From NCBI GenBank assembly GCA_015057505.1, contig SVEG01000007.1, forward strand, positions 103,106-167,105: a stretch of 64,000 nt of DNA. Direction: 5' to 3'. A program made the position numbers and the translations under genes. The notes under the pieces were generated by a model. The model did no database searches. It saw nothing but the letters and a program-made list of their open reading frames with translations, and was not told the DNA's origin. This stretch comes from Lachnospiraceae bacterium (lineage in GTDB: Bacteria; Bacillota; Clostridia; Lachnospirales; Lachnospiraceae). Positions 1 through 8,463 of the stretch are shown piece by piece. The stretch's first letter is position 1. Each line of letters opens with the position of its first letter.

Positions 1-390
1 TATACCGTCCTGCTCATCCGCTATAAGCTCTGCGGCAAGCTTGTCCATGGTCTCATCCACAAGTCTTATTATTCCATATACTCTGTGACGTCCTCTTCTG
101 TCAAGAAAATTCTCTCTCGTAAACTCATGGGATCTGTTAACAACCTCGTTAAGAAAACTCTTAATAAGCTCTCTGTAACGGCGCATATCGCTGATATTAC
201 GGCGCTTCTTGATACTGTTGCCCTGTTCCACAATCTGTCCCATCATCGCAGACAGCTTCTCCTGAAGTTCACTTTCAGCAATACGACTGATAAGCGTAAA
301 CTTAAAATTCTCGCTCTGCTGAATCTGCTGCTTATTGTCTATAGGCGATGTAAGTGCGGCCTGTATATCGTTGATTTTAAAATTGTCCAT
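1..390 (-). CDS. YaaR-like (DUF327) protein, N-terminal part, runs off the left edge
   Basis: The minus strand reads open from an ATG at 388-390 to the window edge, giving 130 residues starting MDNFKINDIQAALTS. The start follows a strong AGGAGG seven bases upstream. The central stretch (KKRRNISDMRRYRELIKSFLNEV as a pattern of basic and helical residues, then NFLDRRGRHRVY) matches what I know of the YaaR/DUF327 family, small helical proteins of unknown function of about 145 residues found near the origin in Bacillus. About 15 C-terminal residues are probably missing. Most other reading in this stretch is antisense shadow. Family assignment is from memory, so moderate confidence; that it is a real coding region is firm. 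Confidence 0.7.
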   Translation of the reverse strand, partial: MDNFKINDIQAALTSPIDNKQQIQQSENFKFTLISRIAESELQEKLSAMMGQIVEQGNSIKKRRNISDMRRYRELIKSFLNEVVNRSHEFTRENFLDRRGRHRVYGIIRLVDETMDKLAAELIADEQDGI

Positions 391-454
391 ACAAACCTCC
401 TATCCTGCTACTGAACAAACTGCTACATAATACAGTATAACACAAAAACAAAAT

Positions 455-486
455 GACCGCAACAAGCTATAATAACTGTTGCGGCC
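455..486 (-). terminator. Hairpin terminator behind the DHHW-protein gene
   Basis: Ten-base arms (455-464 and 477-486, GACCGCAACA against TGTTGCGGCC with one G-U pair) close a 12-base loop. On the minus strand it follows the stop at 493 and is trailed by a T-rich run (CATTTTGTTTTTG). It separates the acyl-transfer genes from the yaaR-like gene. Confidence 0.65.
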
Positions 487-492
487 GTTATT

Positions 493-1602
493 TTACTTAA
501 ATGATTTACTGTTAAGAATCAATGCACTATAAAGGAAAAGTGTATCTTTGCCCTCAAAATCAATAAACTTATCAAGCATTGTGGGTGATACATATCTGAT
601 ATCCACAAGATAAATACTCTTATAACCCTCTACGAGAAGAGGCGTAATGCTTGAACCGTAGGAATCACGGAAAATGATAAGCTCCTCATCCGTTGTAGCG
701 TTGGGATTGTCAATACGAAGAAGTGACTTCGTACCTGAGAGGAAGAAATCATATCCGTCTTTTCCTTCAAACTTCTCAAAATCATAGATTGAAGAGGTTT
801 TACCTGTCTCATAATCATACACGGTACATGCATCAAGAATTGCATTTGTAAGGTATACGAGTGTATCAGGCTTGGGTTTAAGTGCACTCTGTCCGTAATA
901 TACACCGTAGAACGGATAAAGCTCGTTCTTTGTGTAATTGCCTGTAAGACGGTCCGAAACACCAAGTGCCGTAGCAAGCTTGTTAACTACTGCATCAATC
1001 TTATCCTGGCTCCAGTGTGTATCTGTTCTGTAGTAATCCTCAAGTTCCAACTCTCCGAAAATATCAATATACTCCATACCACTAAGAGCTGTCTTTACAT
1101 CCTCAACAAGCTTATTGTAATCCGGTGACGGATATCCGTACTCTTTACCGAGGAAATAGTTTTTGTCGGGAATAAGTGCAATATACTTGTCACCACCGTT
1201 ATCTTTAAGGTATGTCTCATAAACATACTGAAGACGACCGATTGAATATTCAACCAACTCCTTTGTAAAATCCTGCTCTATCTTGGCAATATAACCATCC
1301 TGTACCGCAAGACCGTTGTTTTCCTTTAACTGAAGCACATTAAGCTGGAAGTTAGCCTTAAGCGCACGGAAAAACTCCCTAAACGGAAACTGGTCAACCG
1401 AATAATCTTCAAAATCATCAATAACTGTCTTATCGATAACACCTTCCCAGGTAATCTTATCCGGGAACTGTGCAAGCGGTCTTCTCTCACTCTCAGAAGT
1501 AGCAACAGGATTAAAATAACGGACTATACACATTATTGAAAAAAATGCAATAAAAAATGTAAAACTAAGTGTAACTGCAAGGTTTTTAACTTTATCTGAC
1601 AT
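493..1602 (-). CDS. DHHW/AlgX-like SGNH-type O-acetyl-transfer protein
   Basis: A 369-residue protein with one N-terminal membrane segment (about residues 8-28) and an extracytoplasmic domain. It carries a T-D-T-H-W-S motif (D194, H196) and a later F-R-D-S-Y-G-S block (S314), the Asp/His and Ser pattern of the DHHW/AlgJ-AlgX branch of SGNH hydrolases. These proteins complete transfer of acetyl groups onto surface polysaccharides after an MBOAT protein moves the acyl group across the membrane. The MBOAT gene lies 18 bases upstream on the same strand, so the two form a typical pair. The polymer acetylated cannot be told from sequence; no glycan-synthesis genes lie beside it. Confidence 0.8.
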   Translation of the reverse strand: MSDKVKNLAVTLSFTFFIAFFSIMCIVRYFNPVATSESERRPLAQFPDKITWEGVIDKTVIDDFEDYSVDQFPFREFFRALKANFQLNVLQLKENNGLAVQDGYIAKIEQDFTKELVEYSIGRLQYVYETYLKDNGGDKYIALIPDKNYFLGKEYGYPSPDYNKLVEDVKTALSGMEYIDIFGELELEDYYRTDTHWSQDKIDAVVNKLATALGVSDRLTGNYTKNELYPFYGVYYGQSALKPKPDTLVYLTNAILDACTVYDYETGKTSSIYDFEKFEGKDGYDFFLSGTKSLLRIDNPNATTDEELIIFRDSYGSSITPLLVEGYKSIYLVDIRYVSPTMLDKFIDFEGKDTLFLYSALILNSKSFK

Positions 1603-1620
1603 TATAATAATCCTCCTTCC

Positions 1621-3024
1621 TTAGAATCTGAAATACAAGAACGGACTGAATGAACCGTCTACAAAGTATGCTGTAACGATAAGAAGCATTGCTACTACAA
1701 ATATCGGCTCAAGAATGTTACATACAAGATTACCTGTCTTGGTAGCCTTAATCTTAAGCACAACACTCTTTACAAGCGGTGTTGCTCCGATAATTGCAAT
1801 AATAAGCACTACTGCAAAACTTGCGAGATAGTATGCCGTATCCTTTGACCAAAGCGGAAGTCCGCCCGCACCAAACATGCTACCGATATCGGCAATCGCA
1901 CCGCCTATTCCGTTAGCGCTGAAAACTACAAAGCTTACAAGAATAACAATCGTTACATATATGTGAGAGAAAACTCTCGGTATTTTTGCAAAAAACTTAT
2001 TGAGGGCAAACTTCTCTGCCATAAGGAAAAACGCAAAGTAAAGACCCCATACGATAAATGTCCAGTCGGCACCGTGCCAGAAACCTGTAAGGAACCATAC
2101 AACGAGTGTATTGAAAAGCCAACGAAGCTTCGGTACACGATTACCGCCGAGCGGAATATATACATAATCTCTGAACCAGGTTCCGAGAGACATATGCCAT
2201 CTTCTCCAGAACTCCGCAATACTCTTAGAAATAAAGGGATAATTAAAGTTCTCAAGGAAATGGAAACCAAATATTCTTCCGAGACCGATTGCCATATCCG
2301 AATAACCCGAGAAGTCAAAGTAAAGCTGTAATGAAATCGCTATTGCGTATACCCAATAAGACACAACCGACGGATTCTCAAGTGCATATAAGGTTCTAGC
2401 CAAAGTTCCAAGTGTATCGGCAATCAAAACCTTCTTTGAAAGACCGATTATAAAACGTGTTGCTCCATAGGAGAAATTCTCAAAAGAATGTTTTCTGTCG
2501 GAAAGCTCCGCTTCGACCGTTGTATAACGAACAATCGGTCCTGCAATGAGCTGAGGAAAAAGTGATACATACGTCGCAAGGCGCACAAAATTCTTCTGTA
2601 CCTTTGCCTCCCCACGATATACGTCAATCGTATAGCTGAGGGTCTGGAAGGTATAAAAACTGATACCAATCGGAAGAGCTATCTTAAGCAAACCGATTTC
2701 AGAATTAAATATTGAATTAACATTGCTTATAAAGAAATCCGAATACTTGAAAAATCCAAGAACTCCGACACTTGTTATAACACTTGACCATAAGAATACC
2801 TTTGACCAGACTTTACCACGGAATTTATCAATCAATATACCGTGAATGTAACTTGACAACGTCGTTGCAAGCATAAGTATCGTGTAAATCGGCTCTCCGT
2901 AAAAATAGAAGAACAAACTCGCGATAAGTAATACAAGATTCTTAAACTTGAACGGTACAATAAAATATATTAAAAGTACTGCCGCCAAAAAGTAGTAAAT
3001 AAAACTTATTGTTGAGAATAACAT
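1621..3024 (-). CDS. MBOAT family membrane O-acyltransferase
   Basis: Multi-spanning membrane protein of 467 residues from the ATG at 3024. I prefer this over the in-frame GTG at 3033 because GGGGAG sits eight bases before the ATG and directly abuts the GTG. The P-Q-L-I-A-G-P-I-V-R block, FWRRWHMSLGTWFRDYVYIP-type region and the catalytic histidine in GFWHGADWTF (H317) are the hallmarks of the PatA/AlgI/DltB-type MBOAT family. It should move an acyl group, usually acetyl, through the membrane for use by the downstream DHHW partner. The two genes are probably co-transcribed. Confidence 0.9.
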   Translation of the reverse strand: MLFSTISFIYYFLAAVLLIYFIVPFKFKNLVLLIASLFFYFYGEPIYTILMLATTLSSYIHGILIDKFRGKVWSKVFLWSSVITSVGVLGFFKYSDFFISNVNSIFNSEIGLLKIALPIGISFYTFQTLSYTIDVYRGEAKVQKNFVRLATYVSLFPQLIAGPIVRYTTVEAELSDRKHSFENFSYGATRFIIGLSKKVLIADTLGTLARTLYALENPSVVSYWVYAIAISLQLYFDFSGYSDMAIGLGRIFGFHFLENFNYPFISKSIAEFWRRWHMSLGTWFRDYVYIPLGGNRVPKLRWLFNTLVVWFLTGFWHGADWTFIVWGLYFAFFLMAEKFALNKFFAKIPRVFSHIYVTIVILVSFVVFSANGIGGAIADIGSMFGAGGLPLWSKDTAYYLASFAVVLIIAIIGATPLVKSVVLKIKATKTGNLVCNILEPIFVVAMLLIVTAYFVDGSFSPFLYFRF

Positions 3025-3053
3025 TAGAATCACTCCCCGTCATTTTTGTATTT

Positions 3054-3090
3054 ATAAAGGCACCTCGGCGTAATACCAAAGTGCCTTTAT
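3054..3090 (-). terminator. Inverted repeat between the lipoprotein and MBOAT genes
   Basis: Perfect 10-base arms (ATAAAGGCAC at 3054-3063, GTGCCTTTAT at 3081-3090) around a 17-base loop, just after the lipoprotein stop on the minus strand. The following stretch has only a weak T content, so it may be a partial terminator or RNA-stability hairpin. Confidence 0.5.
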
Positions 3091-3122
3091 CGTGCTTAAT
3101 ATTAGGCTAATTTATATTTATA

Positions 3123-4133
3123 TTAAAGTTCGTCGCCCATGCCCATACCTGTGTCTCCTTCATTCGAAAAAGGACACATAAGGAAGAATACATAATCGTT
3201 ATATGCACCGATTACTGTCTGATCTGCAGTTACGCAAATGTTCCAACGGGGATCACTCTTCTCTGCAAGGTTAGCCATGAATGCGTTGATATCAGCGCCT
3301 TCTTCCATCTCAAATACATAACCCACAAACGGAATAGAACCAATCATCGGCATAAATACAGCACCGCTCTTAAAACCTGTCATATCTTCGCTGAAACCTG
3401 CAAGGTAACCGGGAACGATTTCCATTGCACCACCCATGAAAGGAATTGACTCATGCATAACTACTGTGTTGGCAACCTCTGCTACAGACATCTCGGGATT
3501 AGCAATCATAGCTTCCTCAAATGCTTCCCAAAGTGTCTCGCCCCATGTATTCTCTGCTACATCGGGATAAATAACTGATGCAGCACCGCCCTCACCCTGA
3601 GCGTTATCAAGATCTGCGGGATACATAAGGAAATATACCTTGTTCTCATATGCACCAACCTGTGTGTAATCTGCTGATACACAGATGTTCCAACGAGGAT
3701 TGCTCTGCTCTTTAAGCTTAGCGATGAATGCATTAACGTCTGCATCCTCTGCAAGCTCGAATACATAACCAACAAATGCGATTGAACCCATCATCGGTGC
3801 GAATGTTGCACCTTTCTCAAAACCGCCAATTTCTTCATTGAAGCCTGCAAGGAAGCCGGGCTCTACAGCAAATGCACCACCCATAAAAGGAATTATCGGG
3901 TTAGAAATAAGTGTATTGGCAATATCTTCAACTGATGCTGACTCATTCTCCTTAACTGTGCTAAGGAATGCGTTCCAAAGTGTCTCGCCTGCTGTTCCCT
4001 CTGTGAACTCAGGTGTAATAACTGACTCTGTTGCTGCAGGAGTTGTTGTCTCCTCGTTATTGTTCTTCTTACCACATGCTGTTAAACCAAATACCATGGT
4101 TACTGCAAGTATAGCTGCTAAAATTCTCTTCAT
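3123..4133 (-). CDS. Lipoprotein with two tandem copies of one domain
   Basis: 336 residues. A lipoprotein signal is visible: basic start, hydrophobic core and a LTAC box with the modified cysteine at residue 20, followed by a Lys/Asn/Thr-rich linker. The mature part is an internal duplication: copy 1 at about residues 49-172 and copy 2 at about 198-321, each starting GETLW and sharing IPFMGGA, GF(E/K)xGA, FVGYVFE, PRWNICV and YVFFLM-like blocks. I do not recognise the family. It lies downstream of the ECF sigma and anti-sigma genes and has its own copy of the ECF-type promoter (4199-4227), so it is probably part of that regulon and may sense or buffer envelope stress. Confidence 0.75.
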   Translation of the reverse strand: MKRILAAILAVTMVFGLTACGKKNNNEETTTPAATESVITPEFTEGTAGETLWNAFLSTVKENESASVEDIANTLISNPIIPFMGGAFAVEPGFLAGFNEEIGGFEKGATFAPMMGSIAFVGYVFELAEDADVNAFIAKLKEQSNPRWNICVSADYTQVGAYENKVYFLMYPADLDNAQGEGGAASVIYPDVAENTWGETLWEAFEEAMIANPEMSVAEVANTVVMHESIPFMGGAMEIVPGYLAGFSEDMTGFKSGAVFMPMIGSIPFVGYVFEMEEGADINAFMANLAEKSDPRWNICVTADQTVIGAYNDYVFFLMCPFSNEGDTGMGMGDEL

Positions 4134-4198
4134 AATAATCTTCTTTCTCGCTTTCTTTTTTAGTTTATTGTTAGGGGTTTGTCCGTCCCCCTCTGTTT

Positions 4199-4227
4199 AT
4201 AATACAAACCAGTTTCAAAAAGGTGAC
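4199..4227 (-). promoter_or_regulatory. Putative ECF-sigma promoter of the lipoprotein gene
   Basis: Minus strand: GTCACC (4227-4222), TTTTT, GAAA, seven bases, GTATTAT (4205-4199). The same blocks with identical spacing precede the sigma factor gene at 5577-5549. Nothing else of this length is shared between the two upstream regions, which argues for one cognate sigma factor acting on both. Confidence 0.65.
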
Positions 4228-4254
4228 TGGATTTTAAAAATTTTTTAAAAAATT

Positions 4255-4899
4255 TTATTCGGATTTTTCAAGTGAAAAATCGGTCACTTTCCAAACTGCC
4301 TCTCCGTCTTTCTCTTCAGGAACTATACTAAAGTACATTTCCTCCGCCATCAGGCCCACAAGTGTATTAATCTCTTCCTTGCTGGCAAAATAAATCTTCG
4401 CACTGATTGATGTTCCGCTTGCTCCTTCAAGTGCCACGTAACCGGCCCCATCTTCCACATTACTAACCGCAATCTCAAGTGCTCCGCTTGCTACACTGCC
4501 GTCTGCTGCTTCTTCATCCGTCACAACCGACAGGAAACATGCCTTAAGCTTGCCTTTAACCACAGCCGCCGATTCATGCTCATAATCATCAAGCGTAAAT
4601 GCTACCATATTGATGCCTGTATCACTCGTTACGCCTGTGTTGTCCGCATTCCTGCCGTGAACATTGGATGGGTTCTTACCGTTACCGAAAATCCCAACTC
4701 CGACAACAATCACAAGCGCCAAAGCACAAAACGCACCGGCGTATCTGTAAACAGGTGATGCCATAAATGAACTTATGAAAGAAAAAAGGGAGTTCTTTTC
4801 TTTCTGCTTCTGTTCCTGCATCTTAAGGAGCGTCGCCTGTATAAGTTCTTCACTCGGCTCTATCTTACCAAGTGCGGATTTTATATCATCCTTCTTCAT
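4255..4899 (-). CDS. Putative membrane anti-sigma factor
   Basis: 214 residues with a short charged cytoplasmic N-terminus (about 1-50), one membrane segment (about residues 53-73, RYAGAFCALALVIVVGVGIF) and an extracytoplasmic domain of about 140 residues. The layout, and the position directly downstream of an ECF sigma gene (33 bases), is that of an anti-sigma factor. There is no obvious zinc-binding HxxxCxxC motif, so it is not a ZAS-type protein. The sequence family is not one I recognise; the assignment rests on topology and context. Confidence 0.6.
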   Translation of the reverse strand: MKKDDIKSALGKIEPSEELIQATLLKMQEQKQKEKNSLFSFISSFMASPVYRYAGAFCALALVIVVGVGIFGNGKNPSNVHGRNADNTGVTSDTGINMVAFTLDDYEHESAAVVKGKLKACFLSVVTDEEAADGSVASGALEIAVSNVEDGAGYVALEGASGTSISAKIYFASKEEINTLVGLMAEEMYFSIVPEEKDGEAVWKVTDFSLEKSE

Positions 4900-4932
4900 A
4901 AAAATAAGGTCTTCCTTTCTTTCCGTATCAGA

Positions 4933-5532
4933 CTAGAAATCCCCTGAGTCTTCAAGTTCCAATTTCAGCTTCTGTCTTGCACGCGACAATCTCTTCTTTA
5001 TGTTCGCTTCGGAAGTTTGCAAGATCTGTGAAATCTCACGAATGGACATGTCCTCATAATAAAAGAGTAAAATTACCTCCTTCATATCCTTCGGTAGCTT
5101 AAGTATCTGCGCATACACATCGGACTCACCGTGATTATACTCATCTTCGGTAGCTCCCGCAATCTGCGACAGCATCACATCATCCATGGATGTAACGTTC
5201 TTACGCCACGGAGCAACAAAGTGCGAATTGCAACAATTAATCGTAACCTTAATTATCCATGCCTTTCTGTGCTCCTCGGAATCAAAGGGCTTTTCATTGG
5301 CGACAAGCTTTAAGAAAACCTCCTGGAAAATATCCTCCGCGTCACCCGTCGACTGCGTTCTCGTAAGAGCTATACGATACACCATCGGCGAATAGTAGCG
5401 AACTACTTCTTCCGTGATTTCCCTCGGAAGCTCCGGTAAATTACCCGTCCCTGCATTGTCGTCCTCAAAATCCCTGTCGATATTCAATTCATCATTTTCT
5501 TCAAAATTCCCGAATGAATCCTTGTGTTCCAT
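4933..5532 (-). CDS. ECF (group 4) RNA polymerase sigma factor
   Basis: 199 residues from the ATG at 5532 (MEHKDSFG), which has AAGGA seven to eight bases upstream; an upstream in-frame start at 5580 would lie inside the promoter and is rejected. Region 2 is recognisable (YSPMVYRIALTRTQ, then AEDIFQEVFLKL) and region 4 ends in a helix-turn-helix (MSIREISQILQTSEANIKKR). There is an unusual acidic N-terminal extension of about 40 residues before region 2. Likely directs transcription of its own operon and of the downstream lipoprotein gene. With the promoter placed at 5549-5577 the 5' leader would be under 12 bases. Confidence 0.85.
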   Translation of the reverse strand: MEHKDSFGNFEENDELNIDRDFEDDNAGTGNLPELPREITEEVVRYYSPMVYRIALTRTQSTGDAEDIFQEVFLKLVANEKPFDSEEHRKAWIIKVTINCCNSHFVAPWRKNVTSMDDVMLSQIAGATEDEYNHGESDVYAQILKLPKDMKEVILLFYYEDMSIREISQILQTSEANIKKRLSRARQKLKLELEDSGDF

Positions 5533-5548
5533 ATCGTGTCCTTCACTA

Positions 5549-5577
5549 ATAATACTGAAATTTTTTAAAAAGGTGAC
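5549..5577 (-). promoter_or_regulatory. Putative autoregulatory ECF-sigma promoter
   Basis: Minus strand: GTCACC (5577-5572), TTTTT, AAAA, seven bases, GTATTAT (5555-5549). Spacing between the two blocks is 16 bases, exactly as at 4199-4227. Position immediately before the sigma gene fits autoregulation. Confidence 0.65.
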
Positions 5578-5783
5578 CAAAAACTAAAAAATTTTTATTT
5601 CTTTTCAACATCTCCTATTATGACAAAGATGTGTTGTAATGGCAAGTAGTTTTTGTGATATATGATAGGAAGTTTTGTTGAAAAAAATTGAATTCTGCAA
5701 GTAAATGAGTTACACTATATGTATGTTTTAATAATAAGATTAATTTAATACAACAATATAAATTTAGAAGATTGGAACTTACC

Positions 5784-6722
5784 ATGGAAAACCTGATTAT
5801 ATCCTTTAATGTAGTATTGCCATTATTTCTTTGTATAGCACTTGGATATTTCTTAAAGCGCATACATATGCTTGACGGCGATGTCCTTAAGAAAATGAAC
5901 AAGCTTTGTTTTAAGGTATTTTTGCCTATTTACCTTTTTAACAGCGTGTATAAAACGGATTTATCTGCGGCCTTTAATGCCAAACTGATTCTGTACGGAA
6001 TTATCGCTCTTACGATATTCTTTATTGTGTTGATGCTTGTTATTCCGAGAATCGAGAAAGATGACAAGAAACGCGGCGTTATGATTCAAGCGATTTTCAG
6101 AAGTAACTTCGCGCTGTTCGGACTCCCCGTTGCAACTTCTCTCTGCGGCGAAGCCAACCTTGGTCCGACTTCACTTTTGCTTGGAATAACCGTACCTTTC
6201 TTCAATGTGTATGCTGTAATCGCACTGGAAACCTTCCGCGGTGGCAAGCCCAGCATCCGCAAAATGATAAAAGGAATTGTAACCAATCCCCTGATTATTT
6301 CGTGTGTACTTGGTGTTATCTTCTATCTTCTTAAAATTGAACTTCCGTATGCCGTGGACAAAACAGTCGTTGACCTCGGCAGGGTTGCGACCCCGCTCTC
6401 CCTTGTGGTACTCGGTGGTGAATTCGCTTTCTCCAATGTACGCAAGTACGCAAAGCAGCTCCCGATTACGGTAATCGGCCGCCTTGTTGTAAGTCCGCTC
6501 ATATTCGTGACACTCGGTGTCCTCATGGGCTTCCGCGACGAGATGCTCGTGCCTATACTTATTATGTTCGGCGCACCTACTGCAGTATCATCATTTACGA
6601 TGGCCCAACAGATGGACGGCGACAGCGAGCTTGCCGGACAGATTGTGGTGTTTACGTCGGCGGGCGCGATATTTACGATATTTGTGTGGATATTTGTGTT
6701 GAAGCAGTTAGGATTTATGTAG
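5784..6722 (+). CDS. AEC (auxin efflux carrier) family transporter
   Basis: 312 residues from the ATG at 5784 (MENLIISFNVVLP). The protein is hydrophobic throughout, with about ten membrane segments in two halves, and contains the family's conserved GLP-x-x-x-S (FALFGLPVATSL) and C-terminal GAPTAVSSFTMA blocks. AEC permeases export or exchange small organic anions such as malate; substrate is not predictable here. It is a monocistronic unit facing right, closed by the hairpin at 6789-6840. The ribosome-binding site is weak. Confidence 0.85.
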   Translation: MENLIISFNVVLPLFLCIALGYFLKRIHMLDGDVLKKMNKLCFKVFLPIYLFNSVYKTDLSAAFNAKLILYGIIALTIFFIVLMLVIPRIEKDDKKRGVMIQAIFRSNFALFGLPVATSLCGEANLGPTSLLLGITVPFFNVYAVIALETFRGGKPSIRKMIKGIVTNPLIISCVLGVIFYLLKIELPYAVDKTVVDLGRVATPLSLVVLGGEFAFSNVRKYAKQLPITVIGRLVVSPLIFVTLGVLMGFRDEMLVPILIMFGAPTAVSSFTMAQQMDGDSELAGQIVVFTSAGAIFTIFVWIFVLKQLGFM

Positions 6723-6788
6723 GATACAACTCGGAATTTTCATAGTGGGTATTATAGGTCTCGTAGTCGAGATATGTTATACACATAA

Positions 6789-6840
6789 AAAATAACCGCC
6801 CCTGTCTGGTAAACTTTGGCGGTTATTTTTGACTTCTGAT
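6789..6840 (+). terminator. Strong hairpin terminator after the AEC gene
   Basis: Twelve-base arms (AAAATAACCGCC at 6789-6800 and its complement at 6828-6839) with a run of T on the plus strand and A on the other side, so it can work in both directions. Confidence 0.85.
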
Positions 6841-6966
6841 ATTACCGAGGGGTACAACCTAGTACCTCTGCCTAATTTGATTGTAACATACCCCTTATAT
6901 TTTGTAAATACACGAAATACTGTTACTCTCATTTTTTACCAATCTTAACACATCGGAGGTATAACC

Positions 6967-7221
6967 ATGGACAATGAACAATTAGTAACTCAGAATATAC
7001 AACAGGAGCCACCCAAGCACTCACCTATAGCAGAGAATGTGGCAGAGGGTGCTCTTGATGTGGGCGTTAATGTAGCAGGCGAGGTCATTGGAGAGGCTCT
7101 TGAGAATGCCGATGATTTACCTGCTATTGCCATCATAGGAATCATCGCCGGCGTGATTGCGGTCATTGGCGGAATTGTTTTTGCGATATATAAACTTATT
7201 AAGGCTTGCAAGAAGAAATAA
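6967..7221 (+). CDS. Small single-pass membrane protein, unknown
   Basis: 84 residues after a good GGAGG seven bases from the ATG. The first half is acidic and alanine/valine-rich (AENVAEGALDVGVNVAGEV), the second half holds one membrane segment (about 53-76, Ile/Gly/Val-rich) and a basic tail ending KKK. It is enclosed by its own upstream spacer and a strong terminator (7247-7279), so it is a genuine monocistronic gene. I do not recognise the family; the composition resembles a membrane-anchored or secreted small peptide, but no leader-peptide motif is visible. Confidence 0.65.
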   Translation: MDNEQLVTQNIQQEPPKHSPIAENVAEGALDVGVNVAGEVIGEALENADDLPAIAIIGIIAGVIAVIGGIVFAIYKLIKACKKK

Positions 7222-7246
7222 CATTTTCAATTAATATTCAAAAACA

Positions 7247-7279
7247 AGCCCTTGTGCAGTTTCATACTGTACAAGGGCT
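7247..7279 (+). terminator. Terminator of the small membrane protein gene
   Basis: Arms AGCCCTTGT-CAGT (7247-7260) and ACTG-ACAAGGGCT (7266-7279) with a five-base loop followed by CTTTTATT. Confidence 0.85.
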
Positions 7280-7300
7280 CTTTTATTGCCAAAAGACCTA

Positions 7301-7723
7301 TTAAATTATCCCAAATATATTAAGCAACAACACTGTAAGTGTTCCTACTGAAGTAAGGAACGACACTACACCAAAGAATATTGCTGCAGAAAGCTTCTTC
7401 TTCATCTTCTGTGCCTTATACTCTTCCTCAGATGCTGATATGCGGATTGCTTTCTCTGTTGATACCTGTGTTGCCTCCACACGTTTAAGTGCTTCCTCTA
7501 TGGACACCTGTAACTTCTCAAATTCTCCGGATACAACTTCCGGATTATACTGAATAAGTGCCTTAAGCTCCTTAAGTGCTTCCGCCTCCGACTCTCTCTG
7601 TTTCTTAATCTCTTCAAGGCCGCTGCAGGTCTGTTCCAAAAGCGCTCTGTCACTGGCTGTAAGTCTTACCTGATCCGGTGCATCAAGTTTTCTCTTTACC
7701 ATGTCAAGAAAATTATTTGCCAT
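7301..7723 (-). CDS. Coiled-coil protein with C-terminal membrane anchor, unknown
   Basis: 140 residues. Residues 20-110 are charged and helical with heptad-like spacing (a probable coiled coil), and residues about 115-138 form a single hydrophobic segment at the very end, so it is probably tail-anchored with the body in the cytoplasm. GAGAGGAGAATT provides the ribosome-binding site. It is transcribed convergently with the neighbouring small membrane protein gene. No family recognised. Confidence 0.6.
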   Translation of the reverse strand: MANNFLDMVKRKLDAPDQVRLTASDRALLEQTCSGLEEIKKQRESEAEALKELKALIQYNPEVVSGEFEKLQVSIEEALKRVEATQVSTEKAIRISASEEEYKAQKMKKKLSAAIFFGVVSFLTSVGTLTVLLLNIFGII

Positions 7724-7912
7724 ATTAATTCTCCTCTCTTTTGTGTAAATCCGTCCGCATAAATTCTTCTATAATTATTATAACTACTAATAAATCAGAG
7801 TTCAATATATTTTTTGTTATTACGACAAAAACAGAACATTTTTATATATTAACATGTTTCTAAATATGGGGTTTTGTGGTATACTCATATCAAACAAGCA
7901 AAGGAGTCCCTC

Positions 7913-8104
7913 ATGAAAAGTATATTAATCAAAGACACCACCAAACAAGAACGAATCGAAATCATCAGGGAATGGCTTCCTATTGAAGACGGCCTTGAGG
8001 ACTGCGAGATTGATTTGTGGGAGATGTATCGCGACTACATCGACGGCAAACGCGAAGTGGCTGAGATTAACGCATCTTTTCAGGCAGACTTCTACACAGA
8101 ATAA
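7913..8104 (+). CDS. Small acidic conserved-looking protein, unknown
   Basis: 63 residues from the ATG at 7913 (MKSILIKDTTKQER), chosen because AAGGAG lies eight bases upstream; the longer reading from 7874 has no such site. The sequence has the pattern DGLEDCE...DMYRDYIDGKxEVAEIN that I associate with a small protein widespread in Lachnospiraceae whose database names are unreliable. It is 17 bases upstream of the Dabb gene and is probably co-transcribed with it. Confidence 0.6.
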   Translation: MKSILIKDTTKQERIEIIREWLPIEDGLEDCEIDLWEMYRDYIDGKREVAEINASFQADFYTE

Positions 8105-8121
8105 GATAAGGAGGAGACAAT

Positions 8122-8418
8122 ATGATACATCATATCGTTATGTGGAATTTCAAACCCGAAATTACGAAGGAAGAGAAGCCGGAGCTCATAAGGAAAATGA
8201 GCAAACGTCTTTGTGCACTTGTAGACAAAGTACCCGGGCTTGTTACCGCTGTCTTCGTAGAAAGGCCCCTGTCTTCAAGCACACATGATATTGCTCTTGT
8301 AACAACCTTTAAAAGTGTAGATGACCTTGCCGCATACGCTACTCATCCCGACCATGTTTATGTTGCGGATAAGTATGTCCGCCCTTATGTTACAGACAGA
8401 GCATGTCTTGATTATTAA
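8122..8418 (+). CDS. Dabb (stress-responsive A/B barrel) domain protein
   Basis: 98 residues, matching the size of a single dimeric alpha+beta barrel domain. It opens with MIHHIVMWNFKP and contains the conserved VPGL...V block, HDIALVTTFKSVDDLAAYATHPDH and a C-terminal VRPYV, which together mark the Dabb family. Members act as small oligomeric proteins, some with enzyme activity, most of unknown role. AAGGAGGAGA gives a strong ribosome-binding site. Confidence 0.85.
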   Translation: MIHHIVMWNFKPEITKEEKPELIRKMSKRLCALVDKVPGLVTAVFVERPLSSSTHDIALVTTFKSVDDLAAYATHPDHVYVADKYVRPYVTDRACLDY

Positions 8419-8447
8419 TTGACATTTCACAATACCAATGTTAATAT
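8419..8447 (+). promoter_or_regulatory. Housekeeping promoter of the pnuC leader
   Basis: TTGACA (8419-8424), 17 bases, TAATAT (8442-8447). The expected transcription start (about 8454) falls just ahead of the structured leader, giving a 5' untranslated region of about 100 bases. The -35 begins one base after the Dabb stop codon. Confidence 0.8.
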
Positions 8448-8463
8448 AACTAAAATACGTAAA

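Noticed and set aside
2448..2669. Frames inside the MBOAT gene on the same strand
   Set aside because: Out-of-frame reading of a well-supported membrane protein gene.
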